A stretch of 64,000 nt of DNA from Klebsiella spallanzanii. GTDB taxonomy: Bacteria; Pseudomonadota; Gammaproteobacteria; Enterobacterales; Enterobacteriaceae. Positions 28,807 to 37,613 of the stretch are shown here, piece after piece. The stretch spans positions 62,001 to 126,000 of the forward strand of contig NZ_CABGGS010000045.1 of NCBI RefSeq assembly GCF_902158555.1, read 5' to 3'. How positions within the stretch are numbered: the stretch's first letter is position 1; the number at the start of each line of letters is the position of its first letter. The notes below the pieces were generated by a model. That model was not told where the DNA came from and ran no database searches. It saw nothing but the letters and a program-made list of their open reading frames with translations. Made by a program: the position numbers and the translations under genes.

Positions 28807-29214
28807 TCACTGCTTCCGTGTGGCGATGGAAATGGAGAAGAAACCGCCCTGACGCAAGGTATCCATCACTGCGACCAGGCGTTCCACCGCAACCTCTTTA
28901 TCGCTGTTGACGATAATGGTGGTGGTTTGGTTTTCCTGCTGTTGTTGCTTCAGGGTATTAACCAGCGCATCAAGCACCAGCGGCTGGCCATCCAGCTGCA
29001 GCTGATCACCGGCGCCGAGGGTGATAATGGCTTTTTTTTGCGGCTTAAGCTGTTGGGCGCTGCTGGCTGACGGCAGCTGGGTTTTCAAGCCCAGAGCCGG
29101 GATCACATTCAGGCTAATCAGGACAAAGAAGACCAGTAAAAACATCATCACATCGATCATCGGGATCAGTTCGATATGGGCTTTATTCTTTTTAGGCTCA
29201 CTCCAGTTACGCAT
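28807..29214 (-). CDS. ExbD/TolR-family subunit
   Basis: A 135-residue ExbD-type protein with a single N-terminal helix containing the essential aspartate (IPMIDVMMFLLVFF, Asp21) and a periplasmic domain ending in VNSDKEVAVERLVAVMDTLRQGG. It would pair with the ExbB-like channel at 25124-25771 to drive TonB. It is the first gene of the operon. The start at 29214 (MRNWSEPKKN) has a GGGGGAG site; the longer frame would need a TTG start. Confidence 0.92.
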   Translation of the reverse strand: MRNWSEPKKNKAHIELIPMIDVMMFLLVFFVLISLNVIPALGLKTQLPSASSAQQLKPQKKAIITLGAGDQLQLDGQPLVLDALVNTLKQQQQENQTTTIIVNSDKEVAVERLVAVMDTLRQGGFFSISIATRKQ

Positions 29215-29536
29215 GACACTCCCCCCAAAAATTGAAGGGGCCAATATAGAAGCGCTTTGTTTATTTTTCGTTACAGATTTTTTATTTAATTATCACAATT
29301 CACCCATTTTTGAGAAAAAAGCACCACCTACGACTTGCATAATAAAACATATCAATTTTATTTTATTGGATAATTACTATAAAAACGCCATTGCGAAAAT
29401 TACAAAAAACAAGAACATCAAATTTTTTTGTTAGTTTTGTGACATTGTAAAAGGCCTGCTCCATCGCGCCCCATCCGCCCTCTTGCGCCTCTGTTCCCCG
29501 CGCGCTAGCATGGGTTCCTCACACTACGGAGCACGT
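29215..29536. other. AT-rich intergenic region between exbD and ybaP
   Basis: A 322-bp divergent gap, much richer in AT than its neighbours, especially 29245-29450 where A- and T-tracts are frequent. Apart from the candidate exbD promoter and the ybaP ribosome-binding site (ACGGAG just before 29537) no gene is seen. The base composition differs from both sides and may mark acquired DNA. Confidence 0.5.
29270..29298 (-). promoter_or_regulatory. Candidate promoter with Fur-like site for the exbD-tonB operon
   Basis: On the minus strand a -35-like TTGTGA (29293-29298) and a -10-like TGTAAC (29270-29275) are 17 bp apart. The spacer region is GATAATTAAATAAAAAATC (29276-29294), which matches 12 of 19 positions of the Fur consensus by hand count. 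The region is AT-rich, so chance similarity is a real risk. Confidence 0.35.
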
Positions 29537-30331
29537 ATGGGCCTGTTAAACCGAATAAAAATGCTGTGGCAAACCGCCGTCGGTTCGTCTTATTCCTGGC
29601 CCGCGCTGGATGTCACTCTTCCCGGCGAACGCTATTTGCACCTGGTTGGCAGTATTCATATGGGCACCCGCGATATGTCGCCTCCGCCCGCCAGGCTGTT
29701 GAAAAAGATTCGCCAGGCCGATGCGCTCATTGTTGAGGCCGATATTACCGGCAGCGAAACGCCGTTCAGCAACCTCCCCTCCTGTGCGCCGCTGGCGGAA
29801 CGCCTGAGCGCATCCCAGCTCGCTGAACTGGAAGAGCGAGCGGGAGAAATGGGCCTGTCTGTTGCGCTATTTGATAGTCAGCCGCTGTGGCAGGTCGCGA
29901 TGGTGTTGCAGGCCACCCAGGCGCAAAAGCTCGGGCTAAGGGCGGATTACGGTATTGATTATCAGCTACTGATGGCGGCACGTGAGAGCAAGATCCGCGT
30001 GATGGAGCTGGAGGGTGCCGATAGCCAAATTGACCTGTTGCGCAACCTTCCTGACGGCGGATTGGCTCTGCTGGAGGATACGCTAACCCACTGGCACACG
30101 AATGCGCGTCTACTGCAGGTGATGATCGGCTGGTGGCTGGAGCAGCCGCCGTCAAAAGGTGCAACCGTGCTGCCAACGACCTTTAGTCAGTCGCTATATG
30201 ATGTGCTGATGCATCAGCGCAACCTGGCCTGGCGAGAAACGCTGCAGGGGCTGCCGCCGGGGCACTACGTGGTTGCCGTAGGGGCGTTACATTTGTACGG
30301 GGAAGGGAATCTGCCGGATATGCTGACATAA
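29537..30331 (+). CDS. ybaP: TraB/PrgY-family protein YbaP
   Basis: A 264-residue protein of the TraB/PrgY/GumN group, with the conserved HLVGSIHMGTRDM near the N-terminus and the paired glutamates (VEADITG, MELEGADSQ). The family is thought to be metal-dependent peptidase-like; no substrate is known for YbaP. The start at 29537 (MGLLNRIK) gives the family length. Its stop codon overlaps the 3' end of the ChiX RNA gene, which is encoded on the opposite strand. Confidence 0.9.
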   Translation: MGLLNRIKMLWQTAVGSSYSWPALDVTLPGERYLHLVGSIHMGTRDMSPPPARLLKKIRQADALIVEADITGSETPFSNLPSCAPLAERLSASQLAELEERAGEMGLSVALFDSQPLWQVAMVLQATQAQKLGLRADYGIDYQLLMAARESKIRVMELEGADSQIDLLRNLPDGGLALLEDTLTHWHTNARLLQVMIGWWLEQPPSKGATVLPTTFSQSLYDVLMHQRNLAWRETLQGLPPGHYVVAVGALHLYGEGNLPDMLT

Positions 30332-30409
30332 AAAAATGGCCAATATCTCTATTGGCCCGTCAAAGAGGAATTTCATCATTATTATTATTCCGGGGTTCAC
30401 GCCCCGGAT
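30330..30409 (-). ncRNA. chiX: ChiX (MicM/SroB) small regulatory RNA
   Basis: Located between ybaP and ybaK, as in E. coli. On the minus strand it has a 5' hairpin (CCGGGG / CCCCGG), an AATAATAATAATGATG linker, then GAAATTCCTCTTTGACGGG, the region that in E. coli pairs with the chitoporin (chiP) leader, and finally the terminator stem GGCCAATA/TATTGGCC followed by A and seven T residues. The seed and terminator are as in E. coli; the 5' hairpin sequence differs. Established role: an Hfq-bound repressor of chiP, itself consumed by a chb trap RNA. The exact 5' end is inferred from the promoter. Confidence 0.9.
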
Positions 30410-30415
30410 CGTCTG

Positions 30416-30445
30416 ATTGTCGCTCAAAGTGACCATCACTGCCAA
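30416..30445 (-). promoter_or_regulatory. Promoter of chiX
   Basis: On the minus strand TTGGCA (30440-30445) and GACAAT (30416-30421) are separated by 18 bp. This places the first transcribed base close to 30409, just before the 5' hairpin of ChiX. Confidence 0.6.
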
Positions 30446-30508
30446 TACTATTGCGCAAGATGATACTATTTTTTAGACAGCCGTCGGGCGTATGCTTAAG
30501 TCACATGA

Positions 30509-31012
<504 letters not shown>

Positions 31013-31040
31013 CTCCCGGTTTATCCGTCAGAGGGCAATC

Positions 31041-31130
31041 CCGGAGGCGGCGCTTGATGCGCCTTACCCGGGCTACAAAACCCAAACCGCACAGGCCTGT
31101 AGCCCCGGTAAGCGTAAGCGCCACCGGGGA
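31041..31130. repeat. Pair of REP elements (BIME-like)
   Basis: Two REP units in opposite orientation, 31041-31076 (ending TTACCCGGGCTAC) and 31099-31130 (starting GTAGCCCCGGTAAGC), lie between the convergent ends of ybaK and ushA. Confidence 0.8.
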
Positions 31131-31142
31131 ATTGCTCAGACG

Positions 31143-32795
31143 TTACTGCCAGCTCACCTCGCCTTTCGGCTCAAACGCGCCAACATCCAGCGGCGAGTTC
31201 TGCTGGATATACTCTTTCAGCACCTCGGCGTCGATAAAACCGGTATTGACATAGCCCGGTTTGGTATCGATATGCGGATAGCCATCGCCGCCGGTAGCGT
31301 TAAAGCTCAGCGTCGCCATTCGGTAGGTTTTCGCAGGGTCTACCGGCTCGCCCTTGATGGTCAAATCGTTAAGCTTGCCGTCTTTAGCCACAAAACCAAC
31401 GTTGGCAAACTGCGGATAAGCACCGGAATCCGGCTTCATCTGCGCCACGGCGGTCAGATACTCCGTGACTTCCTTGCCGCTCATATCGACATACACCAGC
31501 ACGTTGCCGAAGGGTTGCACCTTCATCACGTCTTTATAGGTGATATCGCCCGCTTCAATTGAATCACGCACCCCGCCGCCGCTCATCACCGCGAAATCGG
31601 CATTGCTGCGCGCCATTTGCGCCGCCAGCAGCAGGCGGCCCATATTGGTTTGCACGAAACGCACCTTGCTGCGATCGCCTTCCAGATGCCCGTTTACGCT
31701 ACCGATTTTTACCTGGAGCTGCGCTTTGCCTTTATTCTGAAACGGCGTCAGCAGAGAGAGCATCTGCGGGTTTTCGGCGATTTGCGGCGTATAGAGCACG
31801 CGCTCGCTGTCACCGTTATCGTAAGTCACCTTTTTCTTCAGGTTGACCGGGATCAGCTGATAGTGCACCAGCTTCATTTCACCATTGCGGAATTCAAAGT
31901 CGGCGCGGCCAACATATTTACCCCACTCATGGGCCTGGACTATCCAGATTCCATTCTGTTTATCCGGCGCGCACGGGGTGCCCGGCACATAATCCACCTG
32001 CTTTTTATTCTCAGACGCCATACATACCGGGTCCTGAGAGTGACCACCGACAATCATCGCCAGCGATCCTGCCGGCAAGCTACGCGCCATCTCAACGTCG
32101 CCCGGCGCATTAGAACCGTGCGCGCCGTTGTCATAATGTCCCATATGGGTGGTCGCCAGAATCACGTCCGGCTTTTCGTTCTGCTGCAGCTCCTGGATCA
32201 CTAATTTGGCTTCTTCAGCCGGTTTACGGAATTCGATATCCGTAAAGTACTCAGGATTGCCAATTTTAGCCGTATCGTCCGTCGTCAGGCCGATAACCGC
32301 AATATTCAGCCCACCGCGTTTAAACAGCGCCCACGGCTTAAACAAACGCTCACCGGTGCTTTTCTGGTAAATATTGGCGGAGAGGAATGGAAACTTCGCC
32401 CATTTTTCCTGCTGACGCAGCACGCTCAGCGGGTTATCAAATTCATGATTGCCCACCGCCATCGCATCGTAGCCAATCAGATTCATGCCGCGAAAATCAG
32501 GTTCCGCGTCCTGTAAATCTGATTCCGGTACGCCGGTGTTAATATCACCACCGGATAACAGCAGCACGCTGCCGCCTTCTGCGGCGACCTCTTTACGAAT
32601 ACCGTCCACCAGCGTTTTTTGTGCTGACAACCCGTATTCACCATAATCGCTGCGCCAGAAGTGGCCATGATGGTCGTTAGTATGCAGGATGGTAATTTTG
32701 TAGGTTTTATCCTGTTCATAAGCCTGTGCTGACAAGCTCCCCAGCGATAACGCAGTAAACAGCGCCAGCGCAACGCCCCGCTTCATAAAGTGCAT
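31143..32795 (-). CDS. ushA: Periplasmic 5'-nucleotidase/UDP-sugar hydrolase
   Basis: This enzyme degrades external nucleotides and UDP-glucose to nucleosides and sugar phosphate. It is 550 residues with a signal peptide ending SAQA (residue 25). The dimetal site includes D41 and H43 in HTNDHHGHF and the GNHEFD motif; the C-terminal domain holds the nucleotide-stacking aromatics and a GGVRDSIEAGDIT segment. The start at 32795 (MHFMKRGV) has AGGGAGAG upstream; the 30 upstream codons of the open frame are not supported. Confidence 0.96.
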   Translation of the reverse strand: MHFMKRGVALALFTALSLGSLSAQAYEQDKTYKITILHTNDHHGHFWRSDYGEYGLSAQKTLVDGIRKEVAAEGGSVLLLSGGDINTGVPESDLQDAEPDFRGMNLIGYDAMAVGNHEFDNPLSVLRQQEKWAKFPFLSANIYQKSTGERLFKPWALFKRGGLNIAVIGLTTDDTAKIGNPEYFTDIEFRKPAEEAKLVIQELQQNEKPDVILATTHMGHYDNGAHGSNAPGDVEMARSLPAGSLAMIVGGHSQDPVCMASENKKQVDYVPGTPCAPDKQNGIWIVQAHEWGKYVGRADFEFRNGEMKLVHYQLIPVNLKKKVTYDNGDSERVLYTPQIAENPQMLSLLTPFQNKGKAQLQVKIGSVNGHLEGDRSKVRFVQTNMGRLLLAAQMARSNADFAVMSGGGVRDSIEAGDITYKDVMKVQPFGNVLVYVDMSGKEVTEYLTAVAQMKPDSGAYPQFANVGFVAKDGKLNDLTIKGEPVDPAKTYRMATLSFNATGGDGYPHIDTKPGYVNTGFIDAEVLKEYIQQNSPLDVGAFEPKGEVSWQ

Positions 32796-32958
32796 ATTTC
32801 TCTCCCTGACGAAGTAACAAGTGCCGAAAGTATAGCGAGTTAGCAGATTAGACAAGTATGTTTTCAGAATTGCGACTTCCTTCAAACCTTAGGGGCAGGT
32901 ATGTTAGGCAGATAATAATTCCACCTGCATCCTCTATAAAAAACACTTAAGTGAACCT

Positions 32959-34179
32959 ATGGCAATGAATCAGACCGCACAACCCTTATCCGGCCCCGCT
33001 GCTGCGCCGCAAAAAGCACGCACTTCGTTTGGCATTCTCGGAGCGATTAGCCTCTCCCATTTGCTCAACGATATGATCCAGTCGCTTATTCTGGCGATTT
33101 ACCCGCTGCTACAGGCCGAGTTTTCCCTGACCTTCGTACAGATCGGTTTGATCACCCTCACCTTCCAGCTGGCTTCGTCGCTGCTGCAGCCCGTTGTCGG
33201 TTATCTGACGGATAAACATCCAATGCCGTGGTCGCTACCCATTGGCATGTGTTTTACGTTGAGCGGCCTGGTGCTGCTGGCAATGTCCGGCAGCTTCGAA
33301 ATGGTTCTGCTGGCCGCTGCGCTGGTGGGTACCGGATCTTCAGTCTTTCACCCGGAATCTTCGCGCGTGGCGCGTATGGCCTCAGGCGGACGCCACGGTC
33401 TGGCGCAGTCGATATTCCAGGTTGGCGGTAACTTTGGCAGCTCGTTAGGCCCGCTGCTTGCCGCCATTATTATCGCGCCATATGGCAAAGGTAACGTTGC
33501 CTGGTTTGTGCTGGCAGCGCTGCTGGCTATCGTCGTGCTGGCGCAGATCAGCCGCTGGTATGCCGCCCAGCATCGGATGAATAAAGGTAAACCAAAAGCG
33601 GTAATTGTTAATCCGCTGCCAAAAAACAAGGTCATCCTTGCCGTTAGCATCCTTTTACTGCTAATTTTCTCTAAATACTTCTATATGGCGAGCATCAGCA
33701 GCTATTACACCTTTTATCTGATGCAAAAATTCGGTTTATCGGTGCAAAATGCGCAATTCCACCTGTTTGCTTTCCTTTTTGCGGTAGCGGCAGGGACGGT
33801 GATTGGCGGGCCTGTTGGCGATAAGATTGGGCGTAAATATGTTATTTGGGGCTCTATCCTTGGCGTAGCGCCATTTACCCTTATTTTACCCTATGCAACG
33901 CTGGAATGGACCGGTATTTTAACGGTGATCATTGGTTTTATCCTCGCATCGGCCTTTTCTGCCATTCTGGTCTACGCTCAGGAGCTGCTGCCGGGCCGTA
34001 TTGGCATGGTTTCTGGTTTGTTCTTCGGATTTGCTTTTGGTATGGGTGGCCTCGGAGCCGCGGTACTAGGGCTTTTAGCTGACCATACCAGTATTGAACT
34101 GGTCTATAAAATCTGTGCTTTCCTGCCGCTTCTCGGCATCCTGACGATATTTCTCCCTAACAACCACCAAAAGTCATGA
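32959..34179 (+). CDS. fsr: Fosmidomycin-resistance MFS efflux protein
   Basis: A 406-residue MFS transporter with 12 hydrophobic helices, nearly the same as E. coli Fsr along its length (for example HLLNDMIQSLILAIYPLLQ and GRIGMVSGLFFGFAFGMGG). Fsr confers fosmidomycin resistance when overproduced; its natural substrate is unclear. Start ATG at 32959, with a second in-frame ATG two codons on. Divergent from ushA. Confidence 0.95.
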   Translation: MAMNQTAQPLSGPAAAPQKARTSFGILGAISLSHLLNDMIQSLILAIYPLLQAEFSLTFVQIGLITLTFQLASSLLQPVVGYLTDKHPMPWSLPIGMCFTLSGLVLLAMSGSFEMVLLAAALVGTGSSVFHPESSRVARMASGGRHGLAQSIFQVGGNFGSSLGPLLAAIIIAPYGKGNVAWFVLAALLAIVVLAQISRWYAAQHRMNKGKPKAVIVNPLPKNKVILAVSILLLLIFSKYFYMASISSYYTFYLMQKFGLSVQNAQFHLFAFLFAVAAGTVIGGPVGDKIGRKYVIWGSILGVAPFTLILPYATLEWTGILTVIIGFILASAFSAILVYAQELLPGRIGMVSGLFFGFAFGMGGLGAAVLGLLADHTSIELVYKICAFLPLLGILTIFLPNNHQKS

Positions 34180-34185
34180 TTATCC

Positions 34186-34212
34186 GGCAGCCAAAGTGTA
34201 ACTTTGGCTGCC
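34186..34212 (+). terminator. Strong hairpin after fsr
   Basis: A perfect 12-bp stem GGCAGCCAAAGT / ACTTTGGCTGCC with a 3-nt loop starts 7 bp after the fsr stop. No T-tract follows, so it may act as a stability element or a weak terminator. Confidence 0.6.
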
Positions 34213-34412
34213 ACAATCCCTTATACCACCAGCATTACCCCGCATAACCTGCTGCCATTTTGCGGTCCGTGCTTTTTTGCGTGTCAATTCCATTTTTTTG
34301 CAAAATTCAACAATTATTCATAAACAAAACCACTGAAATTGTCATAAACTATTATTCGGTTTTTTGGTTTTTATACCGAAAATGGATCAGCTCACCACTG
34401 CAAGGAGACGGA

Positions 34413-36092
34413 ATGCACCACGCAACACCGCTAATCACCACCATTGTCGGCGGCCTTGTGCTCGCCTTTATTCTCGGCATGATTGCCAATAAGCTACGTA
34501 TTTCTCCTCTGGTGGGATATTTATTAGCGGGCGTGCTGGCCGGACCTTTTACCCCTGGTTTCGTTGCTGATACCAAGCTGGCGCCGGAACTGGCTGAGCT
34601 TGGCGTGATCCTGCTGATGTTCGGCGTGGGTCTGCACTTCTCTTTAAAAGATCTGATGGCGGTAAAGGCCATTGCCATCCCTGGCGCAATCGCCCAGATA
34701 GCCGTGGCGACGCTATTGGGTATGGCGCTCTCTGCAATGTTAGGCTGGTCGCTGATGACCGGCATCGTTTTTGGTTTGTGTCTTTCTACCGCCAGTACCG
34801 TGGTGCTGCTGCGCGCGTTGGAAGAACGACAGCTTATTGATAGCCAGCGGGGGCAAATCGCCATCGGCTGGCTGATTGTTGAAGATCTGGTGATGGTGCT
34901 GACGCTGGTTCTGCTGCCGGCCGTCGCTGGTATGGCGGAGAAAGGCGACGTTGGTCTGGCCTCCCTGGCCCTCGATATGGGCATTACCATCGGTAAAGTC
35001 GTCGCTTTTATTGCCATTATGATGCTGGTCGGCCGCCGCCTGGTGCCGTGGATTATGTCACGCAGCGCCGCCACCGGTTCACGCGAGCTGTTTACGCTGT
35101 CGGTACTGGCGCTGGCGCTCGGTATCGCCTTCGGCGCAGTTGAGCTGTTTGACGTCTCCTTCGCCCTGGGCGCGTTCTTCGCCGGTATGGTGCTGAATGA
35201 ATCCGAACTGAGCCATCGCGCAGCCCACGATACGCTGCCGCTGCGCGATGCGTTCGCCGTTCTGTTCTTCGTTTCTGTGGGTATGCTGTTTGACCCGATG
35301 ATCCTGCTGGAGCAGCCGCTGGCGGTACTGGCTACGCTGGCAATCATTATTTTCGGTAAATCGGCTGCCGCTTTCTTCCTGGTAAGGATGTTTGGGCACT
35401 CACCGCGCACCGCGCTAACGATTGCCGCCAGCCTGGCGCAAATCGGCGAATTCGCCTTTATCCTTGCGGGTCTGGGAATGGCGCTGAATCTGCTGCCGCA
35501 GGCCGGGCAAAATCTGGTGCTCGCCGGGGCGATAATCTCAATCATGCTCAACCCGGTGCTGTTTACCCTGCTGGAAAAATACCTCGATAAAACGGAGACG
35601 CTGGACGATCAGACGCTGGAAGAGGTGCTTGAAGAAGAGAAACAGATCCCCGTCGATATTTGCAACCATGCGCTGCTGGTGGGTTTCGGTCGCGTCGGCA
35701 GCCTGCTCGGTGAAAAACTGATGGCTCAGGGCGTACCTCTGGTGGTCATCGAAACGTCGCGTACCCGCGTAGACGAGCTGCGTGCGCGGGGCATTCGCGC
35801 GGTATTAGGTAATGCCGCCAACGAAGAAATTATGAACCTGGCGCATCTGGACTGCGCCCGCTGGCTGCTGCTGACCATACCTAACGGCTATGAAGCCGGG
35901 GAAATTGTCGCTTCGGCGCGTGAGAAGTGCCCGAATATCGAAATCATCGCGCGCGCCCATTATGACGATGAAGTGGAATACATCGTTGAACGCGGCGCTA
36001 ATCAGGTCGTCATGGGTGAGCGGGAAATCGCTCGCGCAATGATAAACCTGCTGGAAACGCCGCCAGCGCCGCTGGAAGTGACCACAGGCTAA
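34413..36092 (+). CDS. ybaL: Putative cation:proton antiporter YbaL (CPA2 family)
   Basis: A 559-residue protein with 12-13 membrane helices of the Na/H exchanger type (residues 1-385) and a C-terminal TrkA-N/RCK nucleotide-binding domain starting with HALLVGFGRVGSLLGEKL. It is related to KefB/KefC, but function is not established. The start at 34413 (MHHATPLITT) has AAGGAG upstream; the 51 upstream codons are AT-rich and unlike the protein, so they are left out. Confidence 0.93.
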   Translation: MHHATPLITTIVGGLVLAFILGMIANKLRISPLVGYLLAGVLAGPFTPGFVADTKLAPELAELGVILLMFGVGLHFSLKDLMAVKAIAIPGAIAQIAVATLLGMALSAMLGWSLMTGIVFGLCLSTASTVVLLRALEERQLIDSQRGQIAIGWLIVEDLVMVLTLVLLPAVAGMAEKGDVGLASLALDMGITIGKVVAFIAIMMLVGRRLVPWIMSRSAATGSRELFTLSVLALALGIAFGAVELFDVSFALGAFFAGMVLNESELSHRAAHDTLPLRDAFAVLFFVSVGMLFDPMILLEQPLAVLATLAIIIFGKSAAAFFLVRMFGHSPRTALTIAASLAQIGEFAFILAGLGMALNLLPQAGQNLVLAGAIISIMLNPVLFTLLEKYLDKTETLDDQTLEEVLEEEKQIPVDICNHALLVGFGRVGSLLGEKLMAQGVPLVVIETSRTRVDELRARGIRAVLGNAANEEIMNLAHLDCARWLLLTIPNGYEAGEIVASAREKCPNIEIIARAHYDDEVEYIVERGANQVVMGEREIARAMINLLETPPAPLEVTTG

Positions 36093-36100
36093 GATAGATA

Positions 36101-36132
36101 GCGGGGCCGATCGCAAAAAACGTCGGCTCCGC
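36101..36132 (+). terminator. Possible terminator after ybaL
   Basis: A 10-bp stem with one G-T pair (GCGGGGCCGA / TCGGCTCCGC) lies about 9 bp after the ybaL stop and is followed by the T-rich ACGTTCTTTATTATA. Confidence 0.55.
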
Positions 36133-36367
36133 ACGTTCTTTATTATAGGTTATTACGCAAACAGCCAATTTATAGAATTAATTAATCAGCTGCCATCATT
36201 GAAAAAAAACATTTCATATTATCTTCATCTCATTTTAAATCATCAAAAATAGCATAGACTTAGCATTATTCATCATTAATATCCCGCCATTTTATTTACC
36301 CTCAGGATAATATTATCTATCCTGTGAACTTCAAGAAACCGTCCATATATAAGAGGGTTGCGTAATA
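36133..36367. other. AT-rich leader region of the orphan pilin genes
   Basis: About 235 bp of AT-rich sequence with no gene. It contains the palindrome GATAATATTATC (36306-36317) inside a longer inverted repeat AGGATA/TATCCT, about 50 bp before the first pilin gene. No invertible-element arms typical of phase-variable fim switches are seen. Confidence 0.45.
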
Positions 36368-36937
36368 ATGGGTAACAGATATCAACCATGGGCGCTATTA
36401 TTAGCTATTCTCGTAACGTCCCCAAATTCCCACGCCGTTGATGGCACAATGATATTCAGGTCCACGCTAAGAGCGGGAGCCTGTATGATTAGCGCGGATA
36501 CTCCAGATGTATATAAAGGACTACGCGACCTCACAATTCCGTTGCCCGTCGTGTCGACTATGGACCTAAGCGGTAGCGTACAGTTTAATATCTCTATCTC
36601 ATGCCAATGGACAGAGTTAGTTAATCTCGACAACGTGAAAGTCAGTATGACTTCAGATGCAACCAGCAGCGATGGCGTATTGTTAAATACCGCAAAAAAC
36701 GGCGCCACCAACGTCGGGATCCTGATCCGCCATGATTCAGGGGCCCCGATAAAAGTGAACGGTCCCGCCGAGAGCAGCAGTGCAACACCGCGCTACAGAA
36801 CCGGCACAACATGGAATGTCCACGGAAGTTATCTGACAATGAAATATAGCGCTTCCTATCAAAAACTGGATCCCTCTCAGGCCGTCACCCCCGGCCCCGT
36901 ACAGAGCGTACTGAATTATGAAGTTATCTACTTTTGA
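36368..36937 (+). CDS. Fimbrial (pilin-like) protein 1
   Basis: A 189-residue secreted protein with a signal peptide (MGNRYQPWALLLAILVTSPN, cleavage after SHA) and a chaperone-usher pilin domain. A disulfide pair fits Cys39 and Cys79, and the C-terminal strand ends NYEVIYF with the penultimate aromatic pattern used for chaperone recognition. Low similarity to FimA-type major subunits suggests a minor or adaptor subunit. No chaperone or usher gene is near, so export would need a pilus system encoded elsewhere. It is followed after 35 bp by a second pilin-like gene. Confidence 0.8.
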   Translation: MGNRYQPWALLLAILVTSPNSHAVDGTMIFRSTLRAGACMISADTPDVYKGLRDLTIPLPVVSTMDLSGSVQFNISISCQWTELVNLDNVKVSMTSDATSSDGVLLNTAKNGATNVGILIRHDSGAPIKVNGPAESSSATPRYRTGTTWNVHGSYLTMKYSASYQKLDPSQAVTPGPVQSVLNYEVIYF

Positions 36938-36972
36938 TACCAGCGGATACGAATGAATAAAAGGACGACATT

Positions 36973-37557
36973 ATGTTAAGCGTTATACGAATAACGATGA
37001 TGGTATTCACGCTATTATCCGCCGCCGTATGGGCTACCGACGGCAGTCTTAATATTGAAGGTCATATTATTAATGGAACCTGTAAAGTTGAAGGCGTCGT
37101 TATAGACCCTGATGAAGGCGGCAGCGGTGTTCCCAGCCCGAATATTGACTTTGAATTTGCCTCCAACGTTTTTATTGATGGTGACACGCAAAGCACCAAC
37201 CAGACAGGTGACGTCCGTTTTTTCATCCGGCTTGCCCATTGTCAGGCCACAGCGGAAATGCAAAATGTCCGCCCACGCTTTCTGACCTCCGGAACCCTGG
37301 ATAGCGGCGGCAGGTTAATCAATATGGATAAAAATGGTCCGCAGAACTTTTCAATGTATATCTATAGCAACCAGGATGTGGGTTATCCCGCCGACATGAT
37401 CGGTTTTAACCAGAGCACTGGAAAGAGCTACCCTCTGCCGTTATCCCCAGAAAAAATGGATATGCACTACATCTTCAGGATATGGAAAACCGATGGTCAG
37501 CCTACGAAGGTCGGACCGATTCTCGGTATCATTAGCTATGAAGTCGAATATTTTTAA
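36973..37557 (+). CDS. Fimbrial (pilin-like) protein 2
   Basis: A 194-residue pilin-like protein with a signal peptide (residues 1-21, ending VWA), Cys37 and Cys90 as the likely disulfide, NGTCKV at the start of the first strand as in type 1 pilins, and the C-terminal ISYEVEYF donor/chaperone strand. It shares this ending with the upstream gene (NYEVIYF), so the two are probably ancient duplicates in one operon. The nearby genome segment has no usher or chaperone. Confidence 0.8.
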   Translation: MLSVIRITMMVFTLLSAAVWATDGSLNIEGHIINGTCKVEGVVIDPDEGGSGVPSPNIDFEFASNVFIDGDTQSTNQTGDVRFFIRLAHCQATAEMQNVRPRFLTSGTLDSGGRLINMDKNGPQNFSMYIYSNQDVGYPADMIGFNQSTGKSYPLPLSPEKMDMHYIFRIWKTDGQPTKVGPILGIISYEVEYF

Positions 37558-37613
37558 TACCCCGGAATCAGCGATAAACCACCTTTTCCGGGATACATAT
37601 TATCGATCGGGAG

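Noticed and set aside
30338-30357. The GGCCAATA/TATTGGCC hairpin as the ybaP terminator
   Set aside because: The T-tract is on the minus strand; the stem belongs to ChiX.
34352-35551. A 399-residue open frame on the minus strand inside ybaL
   Set aside because: It is antisense to a conserved gene, has a Ser/Pro/Ile/Ala-biased composition typical of shadow frames, and no ribosome-binding site or family resemblance.
36306-36317. GATAATATTATC as a Fur site
   Set aside because: It lacks the central base and third hexamer of a Fur box and lies in AT-rich DNA, so it is only noted as a palindrome.
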